From NCBI RefSeq assembly GCF_021650935.1, contig NZ_CP091244.1, positions 3,286,001 to 3,350,000 on the forward strand: a DNA stretch of 64,000 nt, read 5' to 3'. The notes beneath the pieces were generated by a model, which saw nothing but the letters and a program-made list of their open reading frames with translations, did not search any database and was not told the DNA's origin. Origin of the DNA: Thiothrix winogradskyi (GTDB taxonomy: Bacteria > Pseudomonadota > Gammaproteobacteria > Thiotrichales > Thiotrichaceae). This document shows positions 9,261 to 17,883 of the stretch, piece after piece. Position numbers and translations under genes: made by a program. Every line of letters starts with the position of its first letter. The first letter of the stretch is position 1.

Positions 9261-9327
9261 GTAGGGGCAGACCTCTGTGTCTGCCCTTCTTCAAGCAAAG
9301 AGGGCAGACACAGAGGTCTGCCCCTAC
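9261..9327. repeat. MITE-like perfect inverted repeat, 27-bp arms
   Basis: The arm at 9261-9287 (starting GTAGGGGCAGACC) is exactly complementary to 9301-9327, with a 13-base spacer. There is no coding capacity. It lies just outside the island's left att site and looks like a non-autonomous repeat or a very stable hairpin. Confidence 0.75.
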
Positions 9328-9357
9328 TGTGGGTGTATTTGGCAGACGTGCAGGCAC

Positions 9358-9396
9358 AAAAAAGCCCTTACAGATTGTAGCCTGTAAGGGCTTTTT
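9358..9396. terminator. Bidirectional rho-independent terminator
   Basis: AAAAAAGCCCTTACAG and CTGTAAGGGCTTTTT form a long GC-cored stem with A and T runs on both sides. It lies only nine bases from the left att repeat, so it may insulate the island edge. Confidence 0.8.
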
Positions 9397-9404
9397 CATT
9401 ATGT

Positions 9405-9420
9405 ATTGGTCGGGACGATA
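9405..9420. repeat. Left attachment site (att), tRNA-Pro 3' end copy
   Basis: ATTGGTCGGGACGATA is identical to 33988-34003, which is the 3' end of tRNA-Pro plus two bases. TTGAA five bases further also matches. The rest of the tRNA is absent here, as expected for the distal att site of an element integrated into a tRNA 3' end. Confidence 0.85.
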
Positions 9421-9635
9421 CCCATTGAAAGAATTTCATAAGAATATGATTAACAAAGACTACCTACTAAGTAAAAAATAGCCATACCGTAACGATACCG
9501 CGCCACCCATTGGATGCGTGAATGCTCTTGATTAGAGAAAAAACAAAAAAAGTTCCTACATTTCCTGCAAAGTGAAAAAAGAGAGTATAAAAATAGTATA
9601 AGTTATTATTTTATATATACTTTTCCTTGCTCCTT
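9421..9635. other. Gene-free left arm of the island
   Basis: AT-rich, with no credible ORF. It holds one short copy of the TTCCTACATTTCCTGCA-type motif at about 9555-9571, related to the 44-bp arm repeat that follows. Confidence 0.5.
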
Positions 9636-9679
9636 ACGTGTAGGAAAAACTTCCTACAAACTTCCTACATTTCCTACAC
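9636..9679 (+). repeat. 44-bp island arm repeat, left copy
   Basis: Starts ACGTGTAGGAAAAACTTCCT and continues with two more TTCCTACA-type units. Its reverse complement occurs at 32329-32372 with only two mismatches (A versus G in each CCTRCA). It contains direct repeats of TTCCTACA and an inverted GTGTAGGAA/TTCCTACAC pair. Position about 220 bp inside the att site suits an integrase or excisionase arm-binding site. Confidence 0.75.
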
Positions 9680-9710
9680 ACTTCACCAGCCACAAAAAAG
9701 CACCAGCCAC

Positions 9711-9736
9711 AAAAAAGCCGGGTATCGCTCCCGGCT
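9711..9736 (-). terminator. Terminator of the leftmost minus-strand island genes
   Basis: AGCCGGG and CCCGGCT form a 7-bp stem. On the minus strand it is followed by TTTTTT. It lies 32 bases after the stop of the IS-broken J-like gene. Confidence 0.7.
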
Positions 9737-9871
9737 CGCTGGCATTCATTCACCCCAATGGGGGAAGTTACTGACGTTTGTTTAAGTTCACCCTCTGTTC
9801 AAGTAGCCACTGTGTTGCAATAGTGCTGGCCTTGCTGCTGTCGTGTCGGTCTGGATGGCAAAGCATAATTA

Positions 9872-10862
9872 ACCTGAGTTCGGGATAAGGTAAGGCGCAG
9901 CCTTTCATGGGAGAATGTGAGTAACCACACACAACATTGACCCCACCAAAGGCTGCTACTGAGATGCTAACACGGTTATTCTGTGCCATTGACGATTTTT
10001 GTCAGGACTTTCATCCCGAATGGAACAAAACGTTATTGACCCCGAAAGGCGGGCATCGTCGTCGCCACAGTGGTCTTGGCGATAGTGAAATCATGACGAT
10101 TTTGGTGCATTACCACCAAGTGGGGTATCGTACTTTCAAGTGGTATTATGAGCGTCATGTCAAAGTATTTCTTAAGGGTCATTTCCCGCAACTCCCTAGT
10201 TATCAACGTTTTATTGAGTTAATGCCGCGTGTTCTTTTGCCACTAACCCTGTTTATGCAGCAACGCTGTGAAACGGGGCGAGGTATTGCCTTCATAGACT
10301 CTACCCCCTTGAAAGTCTGTGAAAATTTGCGTATTCCACGTCATCACACCTTTCGCAAAGACGCAGGCGGGGTAAATCGTCAACAGGCTGGTTTTATGGG
10401 TTCAAACTTCATTTGGTCGTGGATGACTGCGGCAATATTTTATCGTTTGCCATTACTTCGGGTAATACCGATGACCGTAAGCCCGTTCCCACGTTGCTGA
10501 AAAAAGTGGTCGGCAAAGTCTTTGGTGATCGTGGCTACATTTCCAAGGCATTGACAGAATCGTTGGCAGAGCAAGGGGTTGAATGGATTACCTCGCTGAA
10601 GAAAAACATGAAACCCGTGGCGCGTGACACGTTCGATACACTGATGTTGCGTAAACGGAGCATCATCGAAACCATCAATGATCAGTTGAAAAATATTTCA
10701 CAAATTGAGCATTCACGCCACCGTTCACTCACTAACTATATGATTAACATCATTGCTGGCTTGGTGTCATATGCCTATCAAGATAAAAAACCAGCACTGG
10801 ATTTAAAAACATCAGCATTGGTTGTGATCTAAATTGAGGGATGGCTTATCCCGAACTCAGGT
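9872..10862 (+). mobile_element. IS982-family element, copy 1
   Basis: 991 bp with 18-bp perfect terminal inverted repeats (ACCTGAGTTCGGGATAAG and its complement at 10845-10862). Flanked by a 6-bp target duplication TAATTA (9866-9871 and 10863-10868). It is essentially identical to copy 2 at 26131-27120, so the transposition was recent. Confidence 0.93.
9964..10832 (+). pseudogene. IS982-family transposase, frameshifted
   Basis: DDE transposase of about 290 residues in two frames. The first starts MLTRLFCAIDDFC (ATG 9964; a TTG start at 9937 is also possible) and carries GIAFIDSTPLKVC. The second has VVDDCGNILSFAIT, GDRGYIS and the family signature DQLKNISQIEHSRHRSLTNY. A -1 shift near the GGGG run at 10369-10372 is required to join them; the expected reading after it is GKSSTGWFYGFKLHLVVDD. 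The run lacks a canonical slippery heptamer, so an indel is more likely than programmed shifting. The same shift in both copies means it predates their duplication. Confidence 0.8.
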
Positions 10863-11139
10863 TAATTAAGCGTTTCAGCATATCCGCCGGAATGCCGCCG
10901 CCTTTGTCGTTTGTTGACTTTGGGGCATGTGCGGATTGTTCGCCGTTTACCTTCTCATAAAGCCATTGGGGAACAGAAAGGCTTAACCACTCGCCCCTTT
11001 TCGGGTGGCCCTCCATGATCGTGCAGTATTTCCGCGAATACCACGCTTTGATTCCAGTTAGTTCGTCATCCAGCAAAATAGCCTTATCGCTGATTGCGGT
11101 CACGTTGCCGCTGATAGTGACATTTGCCATCTTGCTACC

Positions 11140-12582
11140 TCACGCTATCAGTTTCAGAGTAGTGATTTTCTTACCGTTTGCCGCATCGAACTCCTCAAAT
11201 TCCCCCACAATACCCTTATCTATCAATCCGTCGATGGTATCGCGCATGGCTTGCCCCGTTGATGCCTTGGGTAATTCCGACCACGGTTTTGATTTGCGTT
11301 TTGCTTGATCGAACTGCCGACGTGTTGCCGTCCGTTTTTCCGATAAATAGGCAATAACGGAATCTTCAAGGGCATTCGTGCCGATCACGTCTAACTCGAT
11401 TAACAGACGATAGGTATATTCGAGCATATCCCGGACTATGCCTATAGCCGCATCTACCCACTGACTAGGAATTAATCCCGGCGGACATTCATCCAGAATC
11501 GCCAGATTTGCCGATATTTTCATGACCTGAATATCTACCTTACCGACAATGCTCTTTAAGGTTTGGCTGCTGTATTTGCCGCCGCTGATCGTGTGCGGCT
11601 CTACCTCGTCTTTCAGTGCAAAAACCTTGTCCCAATCATCACGGCTTAACCGATAGCCCGACAGTTGGTCAATTGGCTGGTTTTGGGTTGCCAATACCGT
11701 TAAGCCCCGCATAATGCGATCGTATGCGCCTTGGTCGCCCTCATTGGGAAAGTGGCGATGTTCGCGTCCGTGCTTGCGCTTGCCCAATAGGGATTCTTCA
11801 GAAATCATCAGGCAACGTTCCGCCGCTCCCGAATGGTCGCTCTGTGTAAGGACTGTCTGCACTAATCCGGGTTGCGCAATATTCACCACTGCTCCAATAA
11901 CATCACCGTTATATGCCCCGCGCTTACTGCGTTTGCTGCTGTGATGTTCCGCGCCGTGTCCCTTTAACCAAAGATCGTTATTAGTCTTGCCCGTGCTATA
12001 ACTTGCGCCGCTGATTGAATTAGCAAGCCCCTTTTCAGCACTTGCCAGCGCAAAATATCCGCGTGTTGCTTCTAGCGTTTGGTCTAGCCCTTCCGGGGTC
12101 GCATCCGTGTCATACGAAAAATCAGGAAACGGTTCGTTAAACTCTTCGTTTGCGGCTTTTGCTGCTTGTTTACGTGACTGCCAGTCGGATACAAGCGCTT
12201 TCACACTAGAAAAAACAGGCGTTTGATATGTTTTGAGCATCCAGCTTTTGCCCGTACCCGAATCATGCTCTGCAAGAATGTACAATCCTAAAGGCTGGTA
12301 TCCACGATCTTCATACATGACCACATAACACCGTGCCGTTACAGTAGACACGATGCCAAGCCCTACCAAAAAGCTGGTATTCACGGGTATCTTGGTCATT
12401 TTCGCCACGTCCAGCACGTACCGCTTAAACATGCAATCGGGGATATGTTGGAGCAAATCCAGCTTATGAACTGGTGCCGTTTTCGGCTCTTGTGCGGATT
12501 GCTGGCGGTTTGTGCTTGCCGGATACTCAATTACTGTTGCACCTAATCCGTTAGATTTTGGCTGATTTTTGGAGGTTGTCAT
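11140..12582 (-). CDS. DUF3987 (YfjI-type) replication-associated protein
   Basis: A 480-residue protein of the DUF3987 family found in prophages and integrated plasmids. A Walker A-like GTGKS sits in LAEHDSGTGKSWMLKTYQTP, so an ATPase/helicase-like role in element replication is the usual proposal. The C-terminal 70 residues form a separate winged-helix-like module (TRRQFDQAKRKSKPWSELPK, then GQAMRDTIDGLIDKGIVGEF) that recurs at the end of the island's Rha protein. It follows the Toprim protein gene by 49 bases and precedes the broken J-like gene, an arrangement typical of a primase plus helicase-like replication module. Confidence 0.75.
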   Translation of the reverse strand: MTTSKNQPKSNGLGATVIEYPASTNRQQSAQEPKTAPVHKLDLLQHIPDCMFKRYVLDVAKMTKIPVNTSFLVGLGIVSTVTARCYVVMYEDRGYQPLGLYILAEHDSGTGKSWMLKTYQTPVFSSVKALVSDWQSRKQAAKAANEEFNEPFPDFSYDTDATPEGLDQTLEATRGYFALASAEKGLANSISGASYSTGKTNNDLWLKGHGAEHHSSKRSKRGAYNGDVIGAVVNIAQPGLVQTVLTQSDHSGAAERCLMISEESLLGKRKHGREHRHFPNEGDQGAYDRIMRGLTVLATQNQPIDQLSGYRLSRDDWDKVFALKDEVEPHTISGGKYSSQTLKSIVGKVDIQVMKISANLAILDECPPGLIPSQWVDAAIGIVRDMLEYTYRLLIELDVIGTNALEDSVIAYLSEKRTATRRQFDQAKRKSKPWSELPKASTGQAMRDTIDGLIDKGIVGEFEEFDAANGKKITTLKLIA

Positions 12583-12631
12583 GATATTATTGTCCTGTTA
12601 AAAATGATCTTGAAACCTGATTAGTTCGCCG

Positions 12632-13582
12632 CTAGTCGGGTTTTTTTTTGCCTGTGATTTCTTGAAAATGCCAGTCGCACCAGTCGCCGCCAATCGGGGG
12701 AATGATGACCGCCGCGTTTATGGCTGTTGCCGCCTGGGTTGCGTAGTACTTGCCGGGGTTGTTGATCGTTTGCCCTGCTACCTTAATAAAGCTCTCGGTG
12801 TCGTTATCCACTGCAAACACAATCTCTGCATCTGGATACCGATCACGCGCCCACTTGCCAGCCGATAAAAGATTGCTGGTTGCGAACGCCACGATTACGG
12901 GTGATCGGGTACGCATGTGTACCGCGCAAGCTGTCGCCCAGCCTTCGGCGATGTACAAGCGGTTCTCAGTTTCGCCAGTGGAAAGACCGCCACCTAGCCA
13001 CAAAAGCCCATCCTTGAACGTGCCACGCATCAGCTTGAATCCGGTGGTGGTAATTTGCTGAATACCCTGCAATGTGCCTCTGTGGTCGTATACGGGTATC
13101 AGCAAATCATTGGGGATGATGTATTGCGCTTTTGTGTCGGTAGTCGCTGGCGCAAGCTCATAATGCTTGGTCGCTTGCCGTGCTGCGAGTGCAAGGATTC
13201 TTTTACCCAACGGGTATGGGTGGTTATGGTTTGCAAGTACTGACTCGTTAATGACCGTTTGCAGGATTGCCAGCAATGCCACCCGGTCACGTTCCGCCTG
13301 TTGCGCCGCTGCATCCGCTCTTGCTTGCGCCTCTTCCCGCTTGCGCCGGTATTCGAGCGGGTCGATATACTCACCTTGCCCGCCTTCCCATTCCTTCCAT
13401 ACGTGGATTTCGTCGGTTTTGTGGTTGTGATAGCGAACAAGCCGACCTTTTGGCAGGTAATGCCCAACATAGCCGATCTTGTCCTTACCCTTGCCTATTC
13501 CGTTGTGCCATGTACCATCAATAACGGGGTTGTCGATTGACACACCAACGTTTTGCATCATGTGTTCTTGCAAACTAATCAT
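12632..13582 (-). CDS. Toprim-domain primase-like protein
   Basis: A 316-residue protein. The C-terminal half is a Toprim fold: RLYIAEGWATACAVHMRT supplies the conserved Glu, and IVFAVDNDTES gives the DxD metal-binding motif. The N-terminal part (GTWHNGIGKGKDKIGYVGHYLPKG...) resembles the region ahead of Toprim in plasmid and phage primases, but no zinc-finger Cys set is visible. It probably makes primers or acts with the DUF3987 protein in element replication. Its ATG overlaps the AlpA stop (ATGA type, 4 bp), so the two are translationally coupled. Confidence 0.78.
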   Translation of the reverse strand: MISLQEHMMQNVGVSIDNPVIDGTWHNGIGKGKDKIGYVGHYLPKGRLVRYHNHKTDEIHVWKEWEGGQGEYIDPLEYRRKREEAQARADAAAQQAERDRVALLAILQTVINESVLANHNHPYPLGKRILALAARQATKHYELAPATTDTKAQYIIPNDLLIPVYDHRGTLQGIQQITTTGFKLMRGTFKDGLLWLGGGLSTGETENRLYIAEGWATACAVHMRTRSPVIVAFATSNLLSAGKWARDRYPDAEIVFAVDNDTESFIKVAGQTINNPGKYYATQAATAINAAVIIPPIGGDWCDWHFQEITGKKKPD

Positions 13583-13773
13583 ACTGACGGCTTGCGCGAG
13601 TCAATCCACGCATCAATTAACGACTCATGCCAGCCTACCGTTGTTTCTGTGAGCTTCACCGCCGCCGGAAAATCGCTGTTAGGGTCTTTTGCCCGACGGT
13701 ATATACTGGATTTGCTTAATCCGGTTTTTTTGATAACAGCTTTGAGACGGATAATATTGGTTTTTTGGTTCAC
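13579..13773 (-). CDS. AlpA-family transcriptional regulator
   Basis: A 64-residue helix-turn-helix protein, IIRLKAVIKKTGLSKSSIYRR...FPAAVKLTETTVGWHESLIDAWI, with the pattern of AlpA/phage excisionase-type activators in P4-like islands. In P4-type elements AlpA relatives control integrase or excision genes. It leads the Toprim/DUF3987 operon and overlaps the next gene by 4 bp. Confidence 0.85.
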   Translation of the reverse strand: MNQKTNIIRLKAVIKKTGLSKSSIYRRAKDPNSDFPAAVKLTETTVGWHESLIDAWIDSRKPSV

Positions 13774-13834
13774 GGTTTTTTGTCCTGCTTGAATTTAAAT
13801 TTATATATACTGCTTTAATCATTTCTTATGGTTG

Positions 13835-15058
13835 TTAGATTGATATTTCGATAAACGCTCCCCTCCCACGTACAACAGAATCCCCGCCATTTCTAAACAT
13901 GAACGCGCCAGCGCCCGGCAAACCTTCCGCGCCCGGTTCATCAATCGCTACCCCGCTGGCTTTGCTATCGGGTACGCGCATAGCGAGGCGAATATCAAAC
14001 ATATCGCGGATCTCAGTCGGCAAGGTTTCGGCTTTGGGTTTTTGAATACCCAAGGTGACGAATACACCAGACGCGGCATGAACACGGCTTAATTCACCCA
14101 CCACGGCTTCCACTGTCTCTTTGTCCAGTGCGCGTAACTGTGGGTATTCATCCACGTACACCATGATGGGTGCGGGGCAAACATCCGGGCATTTCGCCTT
14201 ATACTGAAACCAGTTATCGCAACCCACTGCGACAATTTCTTTGATACGTTCACGCGCCTGCTCAACAATGGCTTGCAGTGTTGCCAGCCCTTCCCGCATA
14301 TCCGCCGTGAATGTTGCGCATTGTTCCCGGCACAATGTGCCTTTCGCGTCGATGATGTGAATCTCAGGTTTCAATCCTGATAGGCGCATTGATTGAATAT
14401 CAGCCCGGATTGCTTCTGTTTTACCGCTGCGGGTTGTGCCACTAATCAGCATGTGGGGTGCGTCTTGGCGGCTGTAGGTAACGTGATTGCTCAACACATC
14501 CCGTCCAATATAACCAATCAGTTTACCGGGTGTCAGGGCGGATTCATCAAACGCCACGGGTAGCCACTCTGCCCGCTCCAAGGGGGCAAGAATGATAGAC
14601 AGGTCACGTCCTGCGGTGGGTATCCAGCCTAGCGCATCAGGTGCAACACCCAACACGCTGGCAACCCGTGGCAATACCTTGGCAATTTGTGCAGGGTCAT
14701 CATTGGCAACCATGAGTAGGCGATATTGGGCAGAACGGCTTTCAATCGCTGTTAAATCGTGGTTGCCGGTTGCCTTGCGGAGTCGTGCGGTAACAGCGTC
14801 ATTGGTGTTGGCGGCTGCATGATCGCGGGTATCAATCACATCCAAGTCACTGCCAAGCAAACAATTGTCGCGCCTCCATGCCGTGAGCGCTTGGCGTGCT
14901 ACCCATGCCAGCCCTAATGCACTAGCGCCCGCTACAAAATTCCCTGTCACCAATGTTGGCATGGTCAATAGGGTTGCGGCTGTCACTGTCTGCAAATTGG
15001 TTTCAGGGTAAAACTGCTCTAAATCTAACGTGCCGATTCTCATGTTATTCACCTGCAA
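13835..15058 (-). CDS. FtsK/SpoIIIE-type membrane DNA translocase
   Basis: A 407-residue protein with a hydrophobic N-terminal region (about residues 22-56) and an FtsK-type motor domain. Walker A is GTTRSGKT (207-214) and Walker B is IMVYVDEYPQL (298-308). There is no gamma domain for KOPS reading. This layout fits a conjugative coupling or TraB-like DNA pump rather than chromosomal FtsK. It overlaps the upstream gene by 14 bases, placing it last in a membrane-protein operon with a lysozyme-like protein and an M23 peptidase. Likely job: move element DNA through the envelope (inference). A packaging ATPase of a membrane-containing phage is the main alternative, but I see no capsid gene. Confidence 0.75.
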   Translation of the reverse strand: MQVNNMRIGTLDLEQFYPETNLQTVTAATLLTMPTLVTGNFVAGASALGLAWVARQALTAWRRDNCLLGSDLDVIDTRDHAAANTNDAVTARLRKATGNHDLTAIESRSAQYRLLMVANDDPAQIAKVLPRVASVLGVAPDALGWIPTAGRDLSIILAPLERAEWLPVAFDESALTPGKLIGYIGRDVLSNHVTYSRQDAPHMLISGTTRSGKTEAIRADIQSMRLSGLKPEIHIIDAKGTLCREQCATFTADMREGLATLQAIVEQARERIKEIVAVGCDNWFQYKAKCPDVCPAPIMVYVDEYPQLRALDKETVEAVVGELSRVHAASGVFVTLGIQKPKAETLPTEIRDMFDIRLAMRVPDSKASGVAIDEPGAEGLPGAGAFMFRNGGDSVVRGRGAFIEISI

Positions 15059-15836
15059 GGATACGTGGGTCGAGAGTGGGTGAGCCGTTTACATTGGCAA
15101 TCAATGGGGTGTGGATTTGCGGCTGTGGCTCGGCGGTCAATACCGCTGCCACCACACCGACTACCAGAAAGCCGATCAGTGCCGCCGCCGCTGGGTTCGC
15201 CTTCACCTTGTCACCAAAGGTGGCGGGTTGTGCGGGTAGGCTTGAGGTGAGCTTGTCCGCTTCTTGGCTGGCGGTGACGGTACGCATTAGCGCCTCCTTG
15301 CGACGTTGGGCGAATGCTTCGGCTTTCCGTGCAGTGTCGAGCTTGCACTTTTCGGCGTAAGCGCGTTCTGATTCGGCTTTTGCTGCCAGCTTTTCGGGTG
15401 TAGCGGCAAAACTGGATAGCACTGTATCCAGCAAACCCGGCTTGTGTCCGATCTTGTCGTAGGCTGCCCACGCGGTAGACCGTTCGCCGGTTTTGATGAT
15501 GATGTTCAGTTCTACCAACAATGGCAGAATATGCTCATAACCCCATTTGTTAGGCATTCCATCCGGCGTAAGTTGTGCGCCTAACTCGACGGAACGGACG
15601 GTCTGCCCGGTGTGGTAGTGAGTCATCGCTAACGCCAAACTCCGCCCCACGATGATGGGTTCAATGCCCAGCTTGTCGGCGGTGGATTCGATCAATCTGA
15701 TAGCTGTATCAGAGGTCAACAGCTTGGCGATAGCAGCACGTCCTTTATTGTCACGATAGGATGATTCGGTGAGTTTTTTCTGCATATTTTGCAGTAGCAA
15801 CTCGGTATCGTCTGGTTTGTTAATATCGTCTGTCAT
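15045..15836 (-). CDS. Hypothetical protein with one C-terminal membrane segment
   Basis: A 263-residue protein. The N-terminal 110 residues are soluble (LLQNMQKKLTESSYRDNKGR..., then a helical region). Residues 130-190 are a charged coiled coil (AATPEKLAAKAESERAYAEK...). One membrane helix follows near residue 225 (AAALIGFLVVGVVAAVLTAE), then a short tail. I do not recognise a family. The gene overlaps the FtsK-like gene start by 14 bases, so the product may act as its membrane partner. Confidence 0.6.
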   Translation of the reverse strand: MTDDINKPDDTELLLQNMQKKLTESSYRDNKGRAAIAKLLTSDTAIRLIESTADKLGIEPIIVGRSLALAMTHYHTGQTVRSVELGAQLTPDGMPNKWGYEHILPLLVELNIIIKTGERSTAWAAYDKIGHKPGLLDTVLSSFAATPEKLAAKAESERAYAEKCKLDTARKAEAFAQRRKEALMRTVTASQEADKLTSSLPAQPATFGDKVKANPAAAALIGFLVVGVVAAVLTAEPQPQIHTPLIANVNGSPTLDPRILAGE

Positions 15837-15931
15837 GGGTGAAACCCTTAAAATGATTAAAATTCAATCAGAAATTAAGCGGGAATTAGCCGGAAATTAG
15901 AATTCTTCGGGAAATGCCGGGGGGTCGCCCT

Positions 15932-16813
15932 TTAATTTTTCACTTCCAGCCACTTCAACCAGGACGGTACGGCTCTGGTATTTTCTGCGCATAAATTCGA
16001 GCGTTTGTTAATGGATGCTTCACCCATCGCGGCATAGTCACTGGTGTTGGTGCCGAATGCGTCATTGGAGTCCTTCCCTCTTGCGTACCAGCTAATTGCA
16101 GCCGTTAAGCCCTTCAAATGCGACGCTGCCGCGAACCCGGCAATTTTCTCTTGTTGGGATTCCAGCAATACGCGGCTGTTGAATCCGTCCGCAATGTTGG
16201 CATTCGCCAGCACGGTAACGGCACGATCTTGTAGCAAGGTGTCATGCAGAAATGCCGGTTTGCCGCCGCGCAATTGCCAGTTATTCGGATTGTTGAGAAA
16301 TGCGGTTTGGTCAGTGCCGTTGCGAACATAGCGGGGTGCATCATCAAACGCCTCGCGTTTCACCAAACCGACGATTGCCAAGGCTTCAGCACCCATTGCG
16401 TAACCGGCAAAATAGCCAAACTGGTTGCCGGGGTGTTGGTAGTTGCCACTGGATTCACGCGCCAACAATGCAGACCGCCACCGGCATGACTGCAACGGCG
16501 ACAAACCGACCAGCGTTAATGTGCCACTGGGTGCGGTATAGGAGCGGTCAACGTTGCCGGTATAGTCGGCGAACGCTTGCCCAATGGTGTAGAAATGGTT
16601 TTGTGCCACGTCGATACGCGGCTCAATAGCATCTTTGAACGGTGCAGGCAGTTGCGGGTAAAACACATAGCCAAGACCCACCACCACCGCACCTGCAATG
16701 GCGGCGAATAACCACGGCATTTCGGGCATTGTTTGGCGGTAAGTCTTGCGGGTGAGTTTTTCGATACGGTCAAGACGCGCATCAATGTGGTTAAAAATGG
16801 CTTCGTTTTCCAT
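15932..16813 (-). CDS. Membrane-anchored lysozyme-like peptidoglycan hydrolase (putative)
   Basis: A 293-residue protein with one N-terminal membrane helix (about 33-53, PWLFAAIAGAVVVGLGYVFY) after a short cytoplasmic coil. The outer part contains LLARESSGNYQHPGNQFGYFAGY, with Glu120 placed like the catalytic Glu of lytic transglycosylases/lysozymes (RESSGNY versus the usual ESGGN), then an alpha-helical domain. A local cell-wall opener of VirB1/TrbN type is the likely role; this rests on a short motif. The M23 peptidase gene is three bases upstream. Confidence 0.55.
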   Translation of the reverse strand: MENEAIFNHIDARLDRIEKLTRKTYRQTMPEMPWLFAAIAGAVVVGLGYVFYPQLPAPFKDAIEPRIDVAQNHFYTIGQAFADYTGNVDRSYTAPSGTLTLVGLSPLQSCRWRSALLARESSGNYQHPGNQFGYFAGYAMGAEALAIVGLVKREAFDDAPRYVRNGTDQTAFLNNPNNWQLRGGKPAFLHDTLLQDRAVTVLANANIADGFNSRVLLESQQEKIAGFAAASHLKGLTAAISWYARGKDSNDAFGTNTSDYAAMGEASINKRSNLCAENTRAVPSWLKWLEVKN

Positions 16814-16816
16814 TGC

Positions 16817-17374
16817 TTAGAGTCCCTTAGTAGTCGGGTCGATAAATTGCCCGTGTTGCTTTAAACCTAGGTGCAAATGTGGTCCAGTAGAACGCCCGGT
16901 ATTGCCACAAGCGCCGACAACATCCCCTGCCCTTACCTGCGCACCGGGTTTGCTTTCTGTGGCTGAAAGATGTGCATAGAGTGACTGCATCCCGTCTGCA
17001 TGGTCGATTGCTACCAGCAAACCGGAATGCCCCGCCATGCCTGCAAAATTGATAACACCATCGGCAATAGCGCCCACGGGTTGCCCAACGTTGCAGCGGT
17101 AATCCTTGCCGTTATGCATGGTGTACTTGCCTGTTTTGGGATGTGTGCGCATTCCGAACGGTGAGGTTACGACCACACCGCCCTCTAATGGCTTGCGGAA
17201 TGCGCTAGGCTTTGCCCACGAAAACAGGTAAGCCACCTCTTGACGCGCTTGTTCAAGAAGGTTGGAACCGCCACCGACCACGAAACCCTGATACATTGGC
17301 GGGATGATTGCCACGCCCAGGGCAATGGAAACCGTCCACGTTGCAACAGGGCTGAAATAGGTGGCTAAGCTCAT
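16817..17374 (-). CDS. M23-family metallopeptidase (membrane-anchored)
   Basis: A 185-residue protein. It has a short N-terminal hydrophobic segment (TWTVSIALGVAIIPPMYQGF), then a complete LytM domain: SPFGMRTHP, HNGKDY (zinc ligands His87 and Asp91), LYAHL (His135) and GPHLHLG (His168). It probably cleaves peptide cross-links in peptidoglycan. Start and stop overlap by one base with the upstream gene. Together with the lysozyme-like neighbour it would clear the wall for a transfer or infection machine. Confidence 0.85.
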   Translation of the reverse strand: MSLATYFSPVATWTVSIALGVAIIPPMYQGFVVGGGSNLLEQARQEVAYLFSWAKPSAFRKPLEGGVVVTSPFGMRTHPKTGKYTMHNGKDYRCNVGQPVGAIADGVINFAGMAGHSGLLVAIDHADGMQSLYAHLSATESKPGAQVRAGDVVGACGNTGRSTGPHLHLGLKQHGQFIDPTTKGL

Positions 17375-17883
17375 TATTCATCACTCCATACCCAACGGTT
17401 GCCATCACTGGCAATGGAGCAATTGCGCCGCCCGGATTCCGTGCGCGTCCACTTCAGGTTAGCGTCACATTCGGCGGCTTCGGCGGCTGTCAGTTGGCGA
17501 ATGGCACGGTATTGGCTGGTGCTGCTAGTGCTATCAGCCACGCCATCCGCTGCACTGGTTGCGCCGGTTTTGGCGGCATTTACCAACGCGCCAGCCATGC
17601 GCCCCGCTTGATCGGTATTGACGGTTAATCCCGCGTACCCTATCGCACCAGCCACCACCACCACCGCCAGCCATGCGGCTACCGCAGAACCCTCCTTTAA
17701 CACAAGAAATCCCGTACCCGCTGTCGCTGCTCCAAACGCAAAATCGGCGACTTCATTACCGGGGAAATTCAGGATTGGGCTACCACCGACCATTACCGAC
17801 AACGCTGACGCGCCGCCTGCTACCATCAAACCAAGCCCGACGATGTTGGAAATACTCCCATTGGTTGCACGTATTAAGCTCAT
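17374..17883 (-). CDS. Small multi-spanning membrane protein, unknown
   Basis: A 169-residue protein with three or four hydrophobic stretches in the first 105 residues (IVGLGLMVAGGASALSVMVG, then AAWLAVVVVAGAIGYAGL). A soluble tail has two Cys (AECDANLKW and RRNCSIA). I do not recognise the family. Gly/Ala-rich membrane segments are reminiscent of pilin-like or phage membrane proteins, but this is only resemblance. Translation is coupled to both neighbours. Confidence 0.6.
   Translation of the reverse strand: MSLIRATNGSISNIVGLGLMVAGGASALSVMVGGSPILNFPGNEVADFAFGAATAGTGFLVLKEGSAVAAWLAVVVVAGAIGYAGLTVNTDQAGRMAGALVNAAKTGATSAADGVADSTSSTSQYRAIRQLTAAEAAECDANLKWTRTESGRRNCSIASDGNRWVWSDE

Larger units (their letters stand above)
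9768..11130 (-). pseudogene. J-domain-like phage/plasmid protein split by IS982
   Basis: The gene starts at 11130 (MANVTISGNVTAISDKAIL) and its frame runs into an IS982 copy at 10862. Removing the IS and one copy of the TAATTA duplication restores one open frame of 121 residues ending at 9768. The C-terminus then reads MLKRLIMLCHPDRHDSSKAS, with the HPD motif of DnaJ-type J-domains, followed by an amphipathic helix. Such short HPD proteins occur beside DUF3987 genes in mobile elements and may recruit DnaK to replication proteins (inference). It lies nine bases after the DUF3987 gene, as last member of that operon. The uninterrupted part could still give a truncated 94-residue product. Confidence 0.75.

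Noticed and set aside
9221..9481. Short plus-strand frame crossing the left att site
   Set aside because: It runs through a perfect inverted repeat and a terminator, so it is not credible as a protein gene.
10369..10372. Programmed -1 frameshift of IS982
   Set aside because: There is no canonical slippery heptamer at the G run and members of this family normally use one frame. Kept only as a question in the findings.
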